Positions 37,946 through 48,491 of a DNA stretch of 64,000 nucleotides are shown here, one piece after another. Origin of the DNA: Cryptomeria japonica. Taxonomy: Eukaryota > Streptophyta > Pinopsida > Cupressales > Cupressaceae. The translations under genes and the position numbers were made by a program. The stretch lies in contig NC_081409.1 of NCBI RefSeq assembly GCF_030272615.1, positions 531,628,291 to 531,692,290 of the forward strand, given 5' to 3'. Position 1 is the first letter of the stretch. The number at the start of each line of letters is the position of its first letter. Under the pieces are notes generated by a model. That model was not told the DNA's origin, did no database searches, and worked only from the letters and a program-made list of their open reading frames with translations.

Positions 37946-38627
37946 TTGACACTTGTACTATACATTCTATATAGGTTATAGTGTACTCAGGCATAGACTC
38001 CTATGAGGCTCTTTTAACCTCACTTGCACACACACGCTTGAGGTTGGGAAGAAATAACGGTGTTCACACTCTCCTCCCTTGCATGGATCACCAAAACAGA
38101 CTCTAGGGGATAGTTTTCCATTTCCTTCTCTCCATGGATCACCTAGTTTTAGGGGTGAGATGTCCATGGTTTCTCTCTTCACCTTTCTTCTCATAGATAA
38201 CCAAAGTGTGTATTCATGTCCTCTCTCTCCTTCCTCTCATGAACTCATAGTTTTTCTATTGATGGTTCATGGATGATGTCAAGTTCTCTCTTTTATGTGA
38301 TCTCTTGTATTTATGTGATAGCATTGGTCTTTGTGTCCTAATTAGTTGTTGACACATCTGAGTATCGAGGTCTCTTTGGCTAGTTGGTTTGTTGTCTTGT
38401 GTCTTGTCATGTGTCTTTTGTGCTTTGTTTTTGTTTTGTGCGTCTTGTTCCCTTTTTTTTGTGTGCTCTTTCATATATTTTAGTGATTTAAGATCCTAGG
38501 ATTGGGGACTTCTATTCCATAAGATTAGCGATGTCTTATACTCCTTATGGTATTGCTCCGCATCTCTCAGCTTCATCTCTATTTCTTCTACTTTACCAAT
38601 AGTAGTGGTGTAAGCTATACTCCTAGT

Positions 38628-38642
38628 AAAGTGGGGGCTAAA
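38628..38642 (+). other. Polypurine tract of D
   Basis: AAAGTGGGGGCTAAA directly precedes the 3' LTR start TGTAGTGTC. Confidence 0.8.
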
Positions 38643-39863
38643 TGTAGTGTCATAAAATTGTGACCCTAGAAATTTTAACCACATTTGGGGTCCTCACCTT
38701 GGCAATGACATCCTCCTTATAGTCGAGACCCCTTTCTGCACCATCACCCTTGGGTTCTTCCTTGCTTAGGACTTGTTCCTACCTCTAGACCCTGTCTGGG
38801 CCCCAAAATAGGGTAGGAAAGGGACATGGTGCCTCTGTCCTCCCTAAGATAGGGGTGTGGAACCCTTGTCTCCCTAGGATAGGGGTGTGGCACCCCTGTC
38901 CCCACCTCTTAGGGTGTCCCTATGATGGGTCTACCTGGTCCACTATGCACAATACGACTTTGGGGTTTGCATTTCCTCTTTGTCAGCCTTCAGTGATTGA
39001 AAATTAATCCTTGAGGCATGCATAAAACGAGATTCAATTCCCTCATTTGGGGGGAGACATGAGCAAAATAAGGATAATAAGTGAAATTCAAGCGAAGGGT
39101 CTTCATTATCAAGCATTCAAGCATTCAAGTCTTCTTCATTCATCCATTGGAGAAAAATTGCAACATTCATTTTCAAGCATGTGCATGTTAGGGTTTTACC
39201 ATGTTACATGCCATTTCATGCAACACTTGTGATTACATTCAAGAAGAAAAGCGATCATCATCAACAAATTGCAGGTCTACAAGGTATACATTTCCATTGT
39301 TTACATTCAAGCATTTGCAATTACTTTCTTTCAAGGTTGATTCCTCAACCTAGGTTTGACTAAGAAAATTCCTATCCACAACCCTTCTTCCCCTCTTTTC
39401 TATGTGTAGGTTGTAGGTGTGCAACTGTAATTGCAGGTTTGGGCTTCATTTGCAGATACAGAAGAACCCTTTTCGTTTCACAGATTTTGTGGAGGACCAT
39501 GTACACTGTCGCCATGGTCTCGAAGAGTTTTCTCCAAATTTGCAAGGCAAATCTATATCAATTTAATTAGCTCAGATCCAAAGTTACATCACGATCTCAA
39601 ATTGGTAGCTCCTCATTTCACTCAATTTCTCTCTTTGTTCAACATATTCATCAAGTCAACTTTCTTATATAAAAAAGAGGGAAAAACACACTTAAAACCT
39701 TGCAATCCACTTAGAATTCACATCCTTGCCTCTCCTGGATTTGGATCTAGTGGATTCAAGCCCCTCTTTTGAATGTAAATTTCCTCCAAGTGAAAATTAT
39801 CCTAGTGACTTCCTTTCTCTCTCCTAGGTGGGGAGTCACTAGGGTTCAATTTTCCACTTTATA
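38643..39863 (+). repeat. 3' LTR of D
   Basis: This 1221-bp copy of 33075-34260 has an additional GGATAGGGGTGTGG phrase near 38840-38890 and ends CCACTTTATA, followed by the target duplication GATAC. Confidence 0.9.
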
Positions 39864-39868
39864 GATAC

Positions 39869-40834
39869 AAAGACACCACTGGTAAAGGACAAGGAGAAGG
39901 AAGAGGAGGAGACCAAAGAAAAGAAATTTGTGAAACCAAAACCTAAAGTGATACCTTTATCACTTACCTCTAAGAAGAAAATTGATGATGATGAAGATGA
40001 TGATGAACTAAGTATTCAAGGACCCATCAATATGGATGCACTGATCTCTATAGAACTAATGGAGATTGTATCTACCATACAATCTAGAGATAAGAAGAAA
40101 AGAATGAAGGAACAAAAAAAGGAAGTTGAATCAATACAATGTGCAGTTGAGATTTTGTCTAGTCTATTACCAGAGATGAACACTAATAGACTGTCTACAC
40201 CGATTGATAAGTTAGGCCAATTGGTTGCTAATACTAGTGAACAGATGAAAAGTTTTGAAGATGCAACTTATTTGAATGTGGAAAAAGAATTTAAGAAGAA
40301 AAGAATATAGAAGTTGATGAATGATATTGATAAAGATAAAGTTGCTTTGACGATTAATACAAATCATATTAAAGATGCACTTGAAACTATAGGTAAAACC
40401 TTGTCCATTGTTGCAAAGTTTTCATTATTTTGTGATGATCTGATGAAAAGGAAACATGAAGCTGAAAAGGAACTTGAAGTTCTAAGTGAATCATTTATCC
40501 CCCTAAATGATTCTGCTATAACTTTTGGTAGATCGGTTGTTGAAATTCAACATATGCAAAAAGTTTATGACATGAATAGGTCAAAAGGACTAAGTCACTG
40601 CAAGAGCTACAAACACTTTTGATCCCTAAGGTTGAAACCTTGCAGAGAGGCTATAAGGAAACTGAAGCTATTCTAGTTACACTTGAGATGAGTACAATTG
40701 ATGCCATGGAGGAGCTGGCTTGCCATATAAGAACACATGTTAAGATAACCGATACTCTTTTGGAAACTTGGCACAATGATTTGAAGAAGTTAAAGCCTCA
40801 TTTTGGAGATGCATTTTCTAAGATGGCATTGTAA
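39869..40834 (+). pseudogene. C1 ORF2, downstream part
   Basis: This continues the 31091-33074 frame after element D. It is a Lys/Glu/Asp-rich stretch with an acidic run (IDDDEDDDE), then helical coiled-coil-like sequence to TAA 40832-40834. A TAG lies at 40308 and a frameshift near 40600. The end of the frame lies about 265 bp before the PPT, as in B2. Its C-terminal part corresponds to B2 22800-23565 in position and composition. Function unknown. Confidence 0.68.
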
Positions 40835-41099
40835 TTTTTTTTGAACTTTTATATCTATATATGATAATGCAAATTTTGATGTATATTGCATTTATCTTTC
40901 ATGTATTTGCTTACCTTTGTCATTGCTGTCAAAGGGGGAGTAGTAGTATAGTAAATTTTTTGTTATAATTATAATAGGGAGTAGTAGATAAGTCTTCTAA
41001 AATGTTGTAATTTCTAAGGGGGAGTATAAGTCATGAGTTGAGTCAATTTTTGTATTGCACACTTAGACAAAATTTTTCCTAAGTGTTGCCATCAATGCC

Positions 41100-41110
41100 A
41101 AAGGGGGATA
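41100..41110 (+). other. Polypurine tract of C1
   Basis: AAAGGGGGATA, preceded by CATCAATGCC as in B2 and B3, directly before the 3' LTR. Confidence 0.88.
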
Positions 41111-41111
41111 T

Positions 41112-42233
41112 TGTAGGCTTGATGATGATGTTTTGATGTAATAAGTTCGATGATGACTTGTTTTATGTTGTCATTGATGGAAACTATGTTCTGATAGTCA
41201 TCTAAGAGTTTTAGGCCAACCAATAAAGCATAACAGGTAGAGTAGATAGTGAACCAAAAAATAGGACTTGAACCGGTAAATAGGAACAAAGTTGTATTCA
41301 AAGCAATTGGTATGAGCGATCAATGAAGAGTTAGGTGATGCGGTTCTACATGAATGTTGGAGACAGGTACTTGTAGGTATATTCAACACCGCATTGGTAG
41401 ATTCAATAGGATGAGCAAGTTTTGATAAACAGAGCAGTCAATCTTGAAGGATAGTCAACTGGTAGAGAAGAATGACTTAAATCGGTTAAACTGGTAATGA
41501 TTATGTTTTATTTTTATCTTGTTATGTCAGTGGCTAACATAAGTAAAGCATGAAGTGTAAGATTGTCTAGATTCATTGAACCTATGAAATTATTCTAAGG
41601 TTATTAGCTGACTAATTTGACATTTATAAAAAGTGTGATGAGTTATGAGATGTAGAATGAGATCATAAGCGAATATTAAGAGTTTGATTGTGTGGTGAAT
41701 CGAGAAGCTCTATATTGATGTGTTATTGAAGTATTGAGTGGAACTGAAGTGAATCTTATCAAGCACAAAGGTGCTACATGTAGATCATTTTACTATAGTT
41801 TTCCTAACAATTGCAACAATCAAATCCCCTATCTAGGTAGGTCCTAACATGCCTGAAATTGTCAATCCCCTAACAGGGTAGCTCATTTACTTGAGTCTAA
41901 ATCCTCTTGCAAGGTTTCTCCTAATAGGGAAAAGCTTTTAACAGGGTCTACTCCTAACCAGAGATATTTGTAAGAACTTAACTGGTCAAAGATTTCTATT
42001 CTGCAGATGGTGAATCTTGTGGGTACTAACTCCCACTGCAGTTTTTGCCTTTTGTGTTTCCACATATAAATATTTGTGTTATATGAAGCATGATATATTG
42101 GGTGTTAGCTTATGTGGTGATTTTTATTTTATGTTTATTAAGCTTTAAGTTATTTAAAGTGGTGATCAAATTGGTGTTGTTGTTTTGCTTGCACTGATTC
42201 ATCCCCCCCTCTTAGTGCCTTATAAGTTTATCA
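41112..42233 (+). repeat. 3' LTR of C1
   Basis: This 1122-bp copy of the 5' LTR starts TGTAGGCTTGATG (T-to-A relative to the 5' copy) and ends TTATAAGTTTATCA. Confidence 0.92.
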
Positions 42234-42248
42234 TATGTATACGTATAC

Positions 42249-42319
<71 letters not shown>

Positions 42320-42472
42320 CATACATACATACATACATGTATACATGCATATATACATATATACATACATGTCATTTATATATATGTGTGTATGTATGCA
42401 TGTACAGACATATATATAGATACATACAAAAATGTATGTATGTATATGTATGTTGTGTATATATGTATGTAT
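42234..42472. repeat. ACAT/ATGT microsatellite segment with (ACATAT)n
   Basis: (ACATAT)n runs from about 42248 to 42317, then ACAT and ATGT blocks. It lies between the 3' LTR of C1 and a solo C LTR. Confidence 0.95.
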
Positions 42473-43708
42473 TGATGAGCTTATAAGGCACTGAGAGTGG
42501 GGGGGGTCAATCAGTGCAAGTAAAAACAATACAAATCTGATTATCAATTTCATCAACTTAAAACTCAATAGGCATATAAGAAATAACACCAAGTAAGCAA
42601 TCACCACATAAATCATAAACAAAATGACACAAAAGATTATATGTGGAAAACTCAAATGGGAAAAACCATGGTGGGAGTTAGTACCCACAAAGATCCACTA
42701 TTTGCAGTATAGAGATCTGACCGGTTAAGGTCTACAACACCTAGTTAGGGGCACACCCTGTTATGAGTCTCTAAGCCCAGTTAAGAGCTATAAAATAAGG
42801 CCTGTGAGGACCAGCCCTGTTAGGATCTACCCATGTTACTGGGATTTGCAAACACAAGTTAATGTGTCACCTAGTTAGAGGATTTAATTATCAGACTTGT
42901 TAGGATCCGACTGCACCTTGTTAGGAGTGACCTTGTGAGAGGATTTTCTTGCTGCAACTGTTAGGGAGAGAACAAGTTCAAATGATCTTAGTATAACACC
43001 ATCGGTGTATGATAAGGTCCACTTTAGAATATTACAACATCACATATACTTCATCTCAGAACTCCTCTGACCACCGCACTATCAGAAATACAAAATTCGC
43101 TAATTATTTCTTACACAATGAAGCTCATACTCATATATCCCTTCATACCTCATCAAATGTCTTAAAAACATAATTAGGTCAGCTAGAACCTTGGAAAAAT
43201 TCCCTAGGTTCAATGTATCTAGACAATCTTGCATTGAACGCCTTACTTATGTAGGCCACCGACATAACAAATCCAATTCTGTGTCATTTTACCGATCTAA
43301 GTGATTTTTATCACTACTGGTTGAAAGTCCATCAAAATACCTTTCTCTGTCAATCAAATCTCATTTACCTGATCGAATCACCACATGTGGTCATGAACAT
43401 AACTTTATCTATCAATCTTCATTGTTCCTGCAAAACTGCATCATCCCATTCTTCATAGATTTCCTGTACTAGTTGTCAGGATATTATTCTGTCTGTCTTT
43501 TACCAGTTAAAGTCCTAATTACTGGTTCTGATAAAAACTATCTCTGCTTACCGGTTGAACTATAGGACTCAGATGACTGTAGAAACATAGTTTTCATCAA
43601 TGACAACATACAACTTAGTCATCATACAACAATCTAATCAATTATGTACCAGTTGCATCAAGTAAACAAACAATTACCAGTTCAGATCAAAATGATCAAA
43701 TGCCAACA
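42473..43708 (-). mobile_element. Solo LTR of family C, minus strand
   Basis: The reverse complement starts TGTTGGCA and ends CTTATAAGCTCATCA and matches the C1 LTRs with moderate divergence over 1236 bp. It is flanked by the perfect 5-bp duplication TGTAT (42468-42472 and 43709-43713), so it is an independent insertion into the microsatellite array. Confidence 0.9.
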
Positions 43709-44043
43709 TGTATGTATGTGCATGTGCATATGTATGTATATACATATATGTGTGTTTGTATACATATACATATATGTGTGTGTATACATATATGTGTGTG
43801 TATACATATATGTATACATATACATATATGTATACATGTATGTATGTATGTATGTGCCTATATATATTATGTATGTATATATGTATGTATATATGCATGC
43901 ATGTATGTATGTATGTATGTACGTATGTGTGTATGTATGTATGTATGTACATACATACATACATACATACATACATACATACACACATACGTACATACAT
44001 ACATACATACATGCATGCATATATACATATATGCATACATGTC

Positions 44044-44075
<32 letters not shown>

Positions 44076-44124
44076 GTATGTATGTGTGTATGTATGTATG
44101 TACACACACACACACATATATACG

Positions 44125-44155
<31 letters not shown>

Positions 44156-44282
44156 GTATGTATGTATTTATATTTATGTATGTATGTATGTGTGTATTAA
44201 TATATGTATGTATGTATGTATGTATGTACATGCATGTATTATATGTATATTCACACACACATATGTATATACATACATACAT

Positions 44283-44357
<75 letters not shown>

Positions 44358-44517
44358 TATATACATACATACATTAATACACATACATACATACATAAAT
44401 ATAAATACATATATATAATGCATGTATGTATATATATGTATATATATAGGTACATACATACATACATACATACATATAAAATGTATATATACATATATAC
44501 ATATATATCCACATGTG

Positions 44518-44556
<39 letters not shown>

Positions 44557-44648
44557 GTGTATATGTATATACAAACACACATATATATATATGTATATGC
44601 ACACACACATGTATATACATACATACATATACATACACATAAACATGC

Positions 44649-44683
<35 letters not shown>

Positions 44684-44928
44684 TTAATGCACACATACAT
44701 ACATGCATACATACATACATACATACATACATGTATACATGCATATATGCATATATGTCATATATTACATACATACATATATATATATATGTATATATAT
44801 ATGTATGTATGTATGTATATATCTACATACATATATACATACATATATACATACACATATACATACATATATAGGTACATACATACATACATACATACAT
44901 ACATACATACATACATACATACATACAT
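43709..44928. repeat. Long ACAT/ATGT microsatellite array with internal palindromes
   Basis: Blocks of (ATGT)n, (ACAT)n, (CACATA)~12 (about 44290-44360) and (TA)n. Around 43956 the sequence is palindromic: ACGTATGTGTGTATG at 43921 faces CATACACACATACGT near 43978-43992. The array stops at 44928, where transposon E begins. Confidence 0.95.
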
Positions 44929-44954
44929 GGGTAAACGTACAGAGTTGGGTCCCA
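44929..44954 (+). repeat. Left terminal inverted repeat of E
   Basis: It starts GGGT at the microsatellite edge and carries AGTTGGGTCCCA. Against the reverse complement of 55647-55672, 17 of 26 positions agree, including 11 of the last 12. Confidence 0.55.
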
Positions 44955-44994
44955 ATCCCGTGGAAGTCCGCGGGTTGGGAAATGAGCCCGCTAG

Positions 44995-45150
44995 AAACGG
45001 GTGCCCGATTTGTACAAATCGGGCACCCGTTTAGCTTCAAGTGCCCGAGCCAAAATAAAACGGGCGTTCGTTTAGCAACGGGTGCCCGAAGCTAAACGGA
45101 CGCCCGTTTAGTTCAAATCGGGCACCCGATTTGAAGAAAACGGGCATCCA
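44995..45150. repeat. Left subterminal palindromes of E (GGGTGCCCG type)
   Basis: 44995-45032 is a perfect inverted repeat with 18-bp arms (AAACGGGTGCCCGATTTG) around TA. Further imperfect copies of CGGGTGCCCG, AAACGGACGCCCGTTT and CAAATCGGGCACCCGATTTG follow to about 45150. GC content is far above the flanks. Such repeats could be transposase-binding sites, by analogy with other DNA transposons. Confidence 0.8.
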
Positions 45151-45529
45151 TTTTTGAAATGTATTTATTTATTTTTTTTAACCATTTTACCATCATTTTT
45201 ACTGTTTGAAAAATGGGTAGGCATTTCTAAGGAGCACGAGTACCCGTTTTCTTCACCTCAGCTGACCCCCTAGACCATTTTTACCTCCTTCTAGGTATTT
45301 AGCTTTATTTTTTATATTCTATTTTATTTATTTATATTGTTTTTCATAAAAAAAATGTTAATGTATTGATATTTTTTAATTTTTATGTTTTAAAGTTTGA
45401 AAATCGTCTTTTATTTCATGTTTAAAATAGTTTTCAGTTTTCAAATATTGCAAAAAACATGAATAGTAAAAACCATAGGGAAAAAAACAAAACATGAATA
45501 GTATTTAAACCGTAGGAAAAAAACAAAAA

Positions 45530-45722
45530 CGTAAACGAACAGTAAACATTAGACGCAAAAAACAGACAATAAACCCTGAACAGAAAAACGAATAAACATT
45601 AGACGCAAAAAACAGACAATAAACCCTGAATAGAAAAATGAACAATAAACATTAGACGCAAAAAACAGACAATAAACCTTGAATAGAAAAATGAACACTA
45701 AACCTTAAATAGAAAAAAATGA
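45530..45722. repeat. Tandem repeats of about 50-60 bp in E
   Basis: Three or more units share AAACATTAGACGCAAAAAAC followed by AGACAATAAACC(C/T)TGAA and AGAAAAA. Confidence 0.85.
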
Positions 45723-45760
45723 ACAAGTCCCAGGAGAAATTTGACTATCTTGGTTGATTA

Positions 45761-45782
45761 ACCCTAAACCCTAAACCCTAAA
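45761..45782. repeat. Short interstitial telomere-type repeat (CCCTAAA)3
   Basis: ACCCTAAACCCTAAACCCTAA gives three copies of the plant telomere heptamer. It follows a degenerate AAACCCTGAA-containing tandem array by about 40 bp. Confidence 0.85.
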
Positions 45783-48480
45783 TTAAATGGTGCTTAGTGA
45801 TCAGTGTTTTTCCTAGTAGTGTTGTATCAAATGGAACATATATTTAGTTTTTAATTGGAGCTTTTAGAGTTAAATTTTATTTTTTTTGGTTTTCAGTCTA
45901 TCATAATCAGCAAAGGTATAATAGATCATCATTCATCTCAATGTAACTACAAAATTACAAATCACCATAAGGCGATCCAACACATCATGGGTCCAAAGCA
46001 ATCACAAAACATATATCAAACCAAGCAAACAATAAACACTCAGGGGCATACAATGCAACAAATGAAGCATCTAGAATAAGATCAAAGTAAAACTGAAAGA
46101 TTTACATTCAAAATGTAAATGGCACAATCATACCCACATGGCCAAATCCACATCAAGAATGAAGAATGCAAATGAGTAAAAGGGATTGGCATTAGAGGGA
46201 CATAGAATATAGTGAGGGAAATGTTGAGGAGCCCCTGAATTTTATCCATGTCATTGTGTTTAGGTGACCTCTCAAGATTATGCACCATCATTGTGTCATA
46301 ATGTGTCAAAAATATATTGGTTAGAGTATTGAACTAAGGCCTATACAAGTATGGTGGAAGACCGTTGAGGGTAGTGTTAGTGTTGGTCTTAATGATAACA
46401 ACTAATAATCAAGACCTCATGTATAGGGCATGGTGGCCCATTTTTTTGCATGATCAAGAGGATTGGCTATGATTAGAAATGGGTCATTGTAGATAGTGTA
46501 GGAATTGTCTAGGCTAAAAGTGGATATCAACTAATACAATCACTACATCATTATGTTTTCATACATGCCAATATAAGGGTAGGCCATGAAAGTGTATGTT
46601 ATAATTATTTGGTTTATCTTATACCAATTTGTAATAAAATGTAATTTGTTATACCAATATCCATCACTAGGCAATAATCACCTTGTAATTATTTAGTGCA
46701 TAGTCTGCACAATGGTGGGAATATGTAATTATTTTAGATGAAATAGAATTATTATCAATTGTGAAGTATCATGTTTATAATCCATCACATGTTACTAAGA
46801 ATTATGAATAATCTCCCAACTACCTATGATGTTTATAATCCATCTCATGTCTAAGAAATGTTTGTTGATTTCTCGAAAGGATTGGACTTAGTGACCTACT
46901 TGCCTCAAATGGAAAGCAAGAAAGTATAAATAGAAGGTGTACATCAAGAGTTTGAGGTATTGCAATCTTATTGTAGAAATATTAGTAGAGTGTGTGTTGG
47001 AAGTGAATGTATTATAGTAGAGTGTGTGTTGGAAGTGAATGTATTATATTATGTGAAAGCACATGAAAATAGTAGAGTGTGTGTTGGAAGTGAATGTATT
47101 ATATTATGTGAAAGCATTAATTGAAATAGTAAAATAAGAACCAAAAAGAAGGGAGAGTTGAGGGTGGTGTCTATATAGGGTAGATGAGTTATGTAGTCTA
47201 ATATATGACAAATTTTCTTGGATAGGTTTCATTATAAACCCCACTAAATTACTTAAAAATTTACACGTCTATATAAATTTATTTTGCCAAGTATATATTA
47301 AATTAAAAAACTGATTATATATTTATATGTGTATGTATCATTTTACATTTAGAACGAATTGATTCTAAATTTTTTATGATAATTGCTTGTATTTCATTAC
47401 CAAATGTTTATTCTAATTGATATAATTGATGTACATAATTAAAATATATTTTGAAAATTATTTAATATGTAAATAAAAGTTGATCTTAAGTAAATAAATT
47501 ATTTAATATGATATAATGAATTTCCTCTTAAGTATCACCATTGAAGGGTATGTGATCTTCATCTACAAAGGGAATGAAACAATATCCATTCCAAAGGGAA
47601 GGGTATGGATCTTCATCTACAAAGGGAAGGGTATGGATCTCCTAAAGTCTATTCCAAAGTGTGTGGGGGAAATCAATATCCAATGCAATACACATAGAAT
47701 CATGATCTTGATACTAGATCAAATCACTCCTACATGGTCAATGATGTTACACCAAGATTATATATTTTCTAGTTTTTCTAGTTTAGGTATGACTCCATAC
47801 ATAAAAGGAAAATGATTAAACCACCTAAAACTTATGAAGATACCATTTTACAAAAGAATCATAGTTATCCCTTTCTAATTTTACCACAAAAGGATGAATA
47901 GAGAAACCTATGATGCCTCCTCATGTTTGTAATTGTGATTGTAAATTTTCAAGTTTGTAATTTAAAATTAGAAAGGGAACACTCACATCGACAAAAAAAG
48001 GGACTAGTTTAATTAAATAATAGTAAAGAGATTGGATATTATTTTTATATTTCCTAAATTGATTGAGCATAATGATTTTATAAAATTTAAAATAATTATA
48101 TGCTTCGTTTTAGATCACCTCCTTTGACTTTACAAGTTATGGAAGATCTTCTAAAGCCCAAATGCACCTTCAACTTAAAAAAACTATGTAGTTTTATGAT
48201 CAACCCTTCATATATCTTGTCGAACATTGATGAAGTGAGCTTCTAAAAATAAGAATAACCAATACATATGCTCTACTAAAAAGATCATAATCCTAATAAT
48301 TCTTCCCTTAAATGTCTTTTATAAATTTTTTATTAATCTTTGTTTGTAACAATCTATATAAAATCCTATAAAAGTAATCAAAAATTTAATGTTTGTAATT
48401 GTAATTGTAAATTTTCAAGTTTGTAAATTTTCATGTTTGTAATTGTAATTGTAAATTTTCATGTTTGTATATATATGTAG
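45783..48480. other. Non-coding left interior of E with small tandem duplications
   Basis: No gene supported. Local tandem repeats are TAGAGTGTGTGTTGGAAGTG (three copies, 46983-47100), ATCTTCATCTACAAAGGGAA (about 47550-47630) and TTTGTAATTGTAATTGTAAA (48390-48460). Confidence 0.5.
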
Positions 48481-48491
48481 ATTATTTTCAC

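Larger units (their letters stand above)
33075..39863 (+). mobile_element. Element D: non-autonomous gypsy-like LTR retrotransposon nested in C1 ORF2
   Basis: The 6789-bp unit has LTRs at 33075-34260 and 38643-39863, which share the start T(G/T)TAGTGTCATAAAATTG and the end CCACTTTA(C/T)A. The target duplication is TATAC (33070-33074) versus GATAC (39864-39868), one mismatch. Removing the element plus one duplication restores the reading frame of C1 ORF2, which independently supports the ends. A purine tract precedes the 3' LTR. The interior has a degenerate Gag-like segment and a tandem-repeat region but no polymerase motif. Structure suggests a Tat-like or LARD-type element. Confidence 0.88.
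27983..42233 (+). mobile_element. Element C1: non-autonomous LTR retrotransposon related to B, carrying nested element D
   Basis: LTRs at 27983-29281 and 41112-42233 start TGT(T/A)GGCTTGATGATGATG and end CTTATAAGTTTATCA. A slightly degenerate initiator-Met primer site follows the 5' LTR, and AAAGGGGGATA precedes the 3' LTR. The interior encodes the same pair of ORFs as B2: a coiled-coil zinc-knuckle ORF1 and the unknown ORF2, and no pol. ORF2 is split by element D (33075-39863). Without D the element is about 7.46 kb. The flanks are microsatellite on both sides. The flanking pentamers (TAAAT and TATGT) do not match, so either the target duplication has mutated or the ends have been altered. 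Confidence 0.9.

Noticed and set aside
33577-39363. Matching ~60-aa frames at 33577-33759 and 39181-39363
   Set aside because: They are the same stretch of the two D LTRs, so repetition reflects LTR identity and not a conserved protein.
43644-44774. Open frames of 332 and 366 aa on opposite strands
   Set aside because: Same microsatellite effect; no start context, composition or homology supports a gene.
46082-47815. Short frames (up to 99 aa) in the left interior of E
   Set aside because: They overlap local tandem duplications, lack splice or start support, and resemble no transposon protein.
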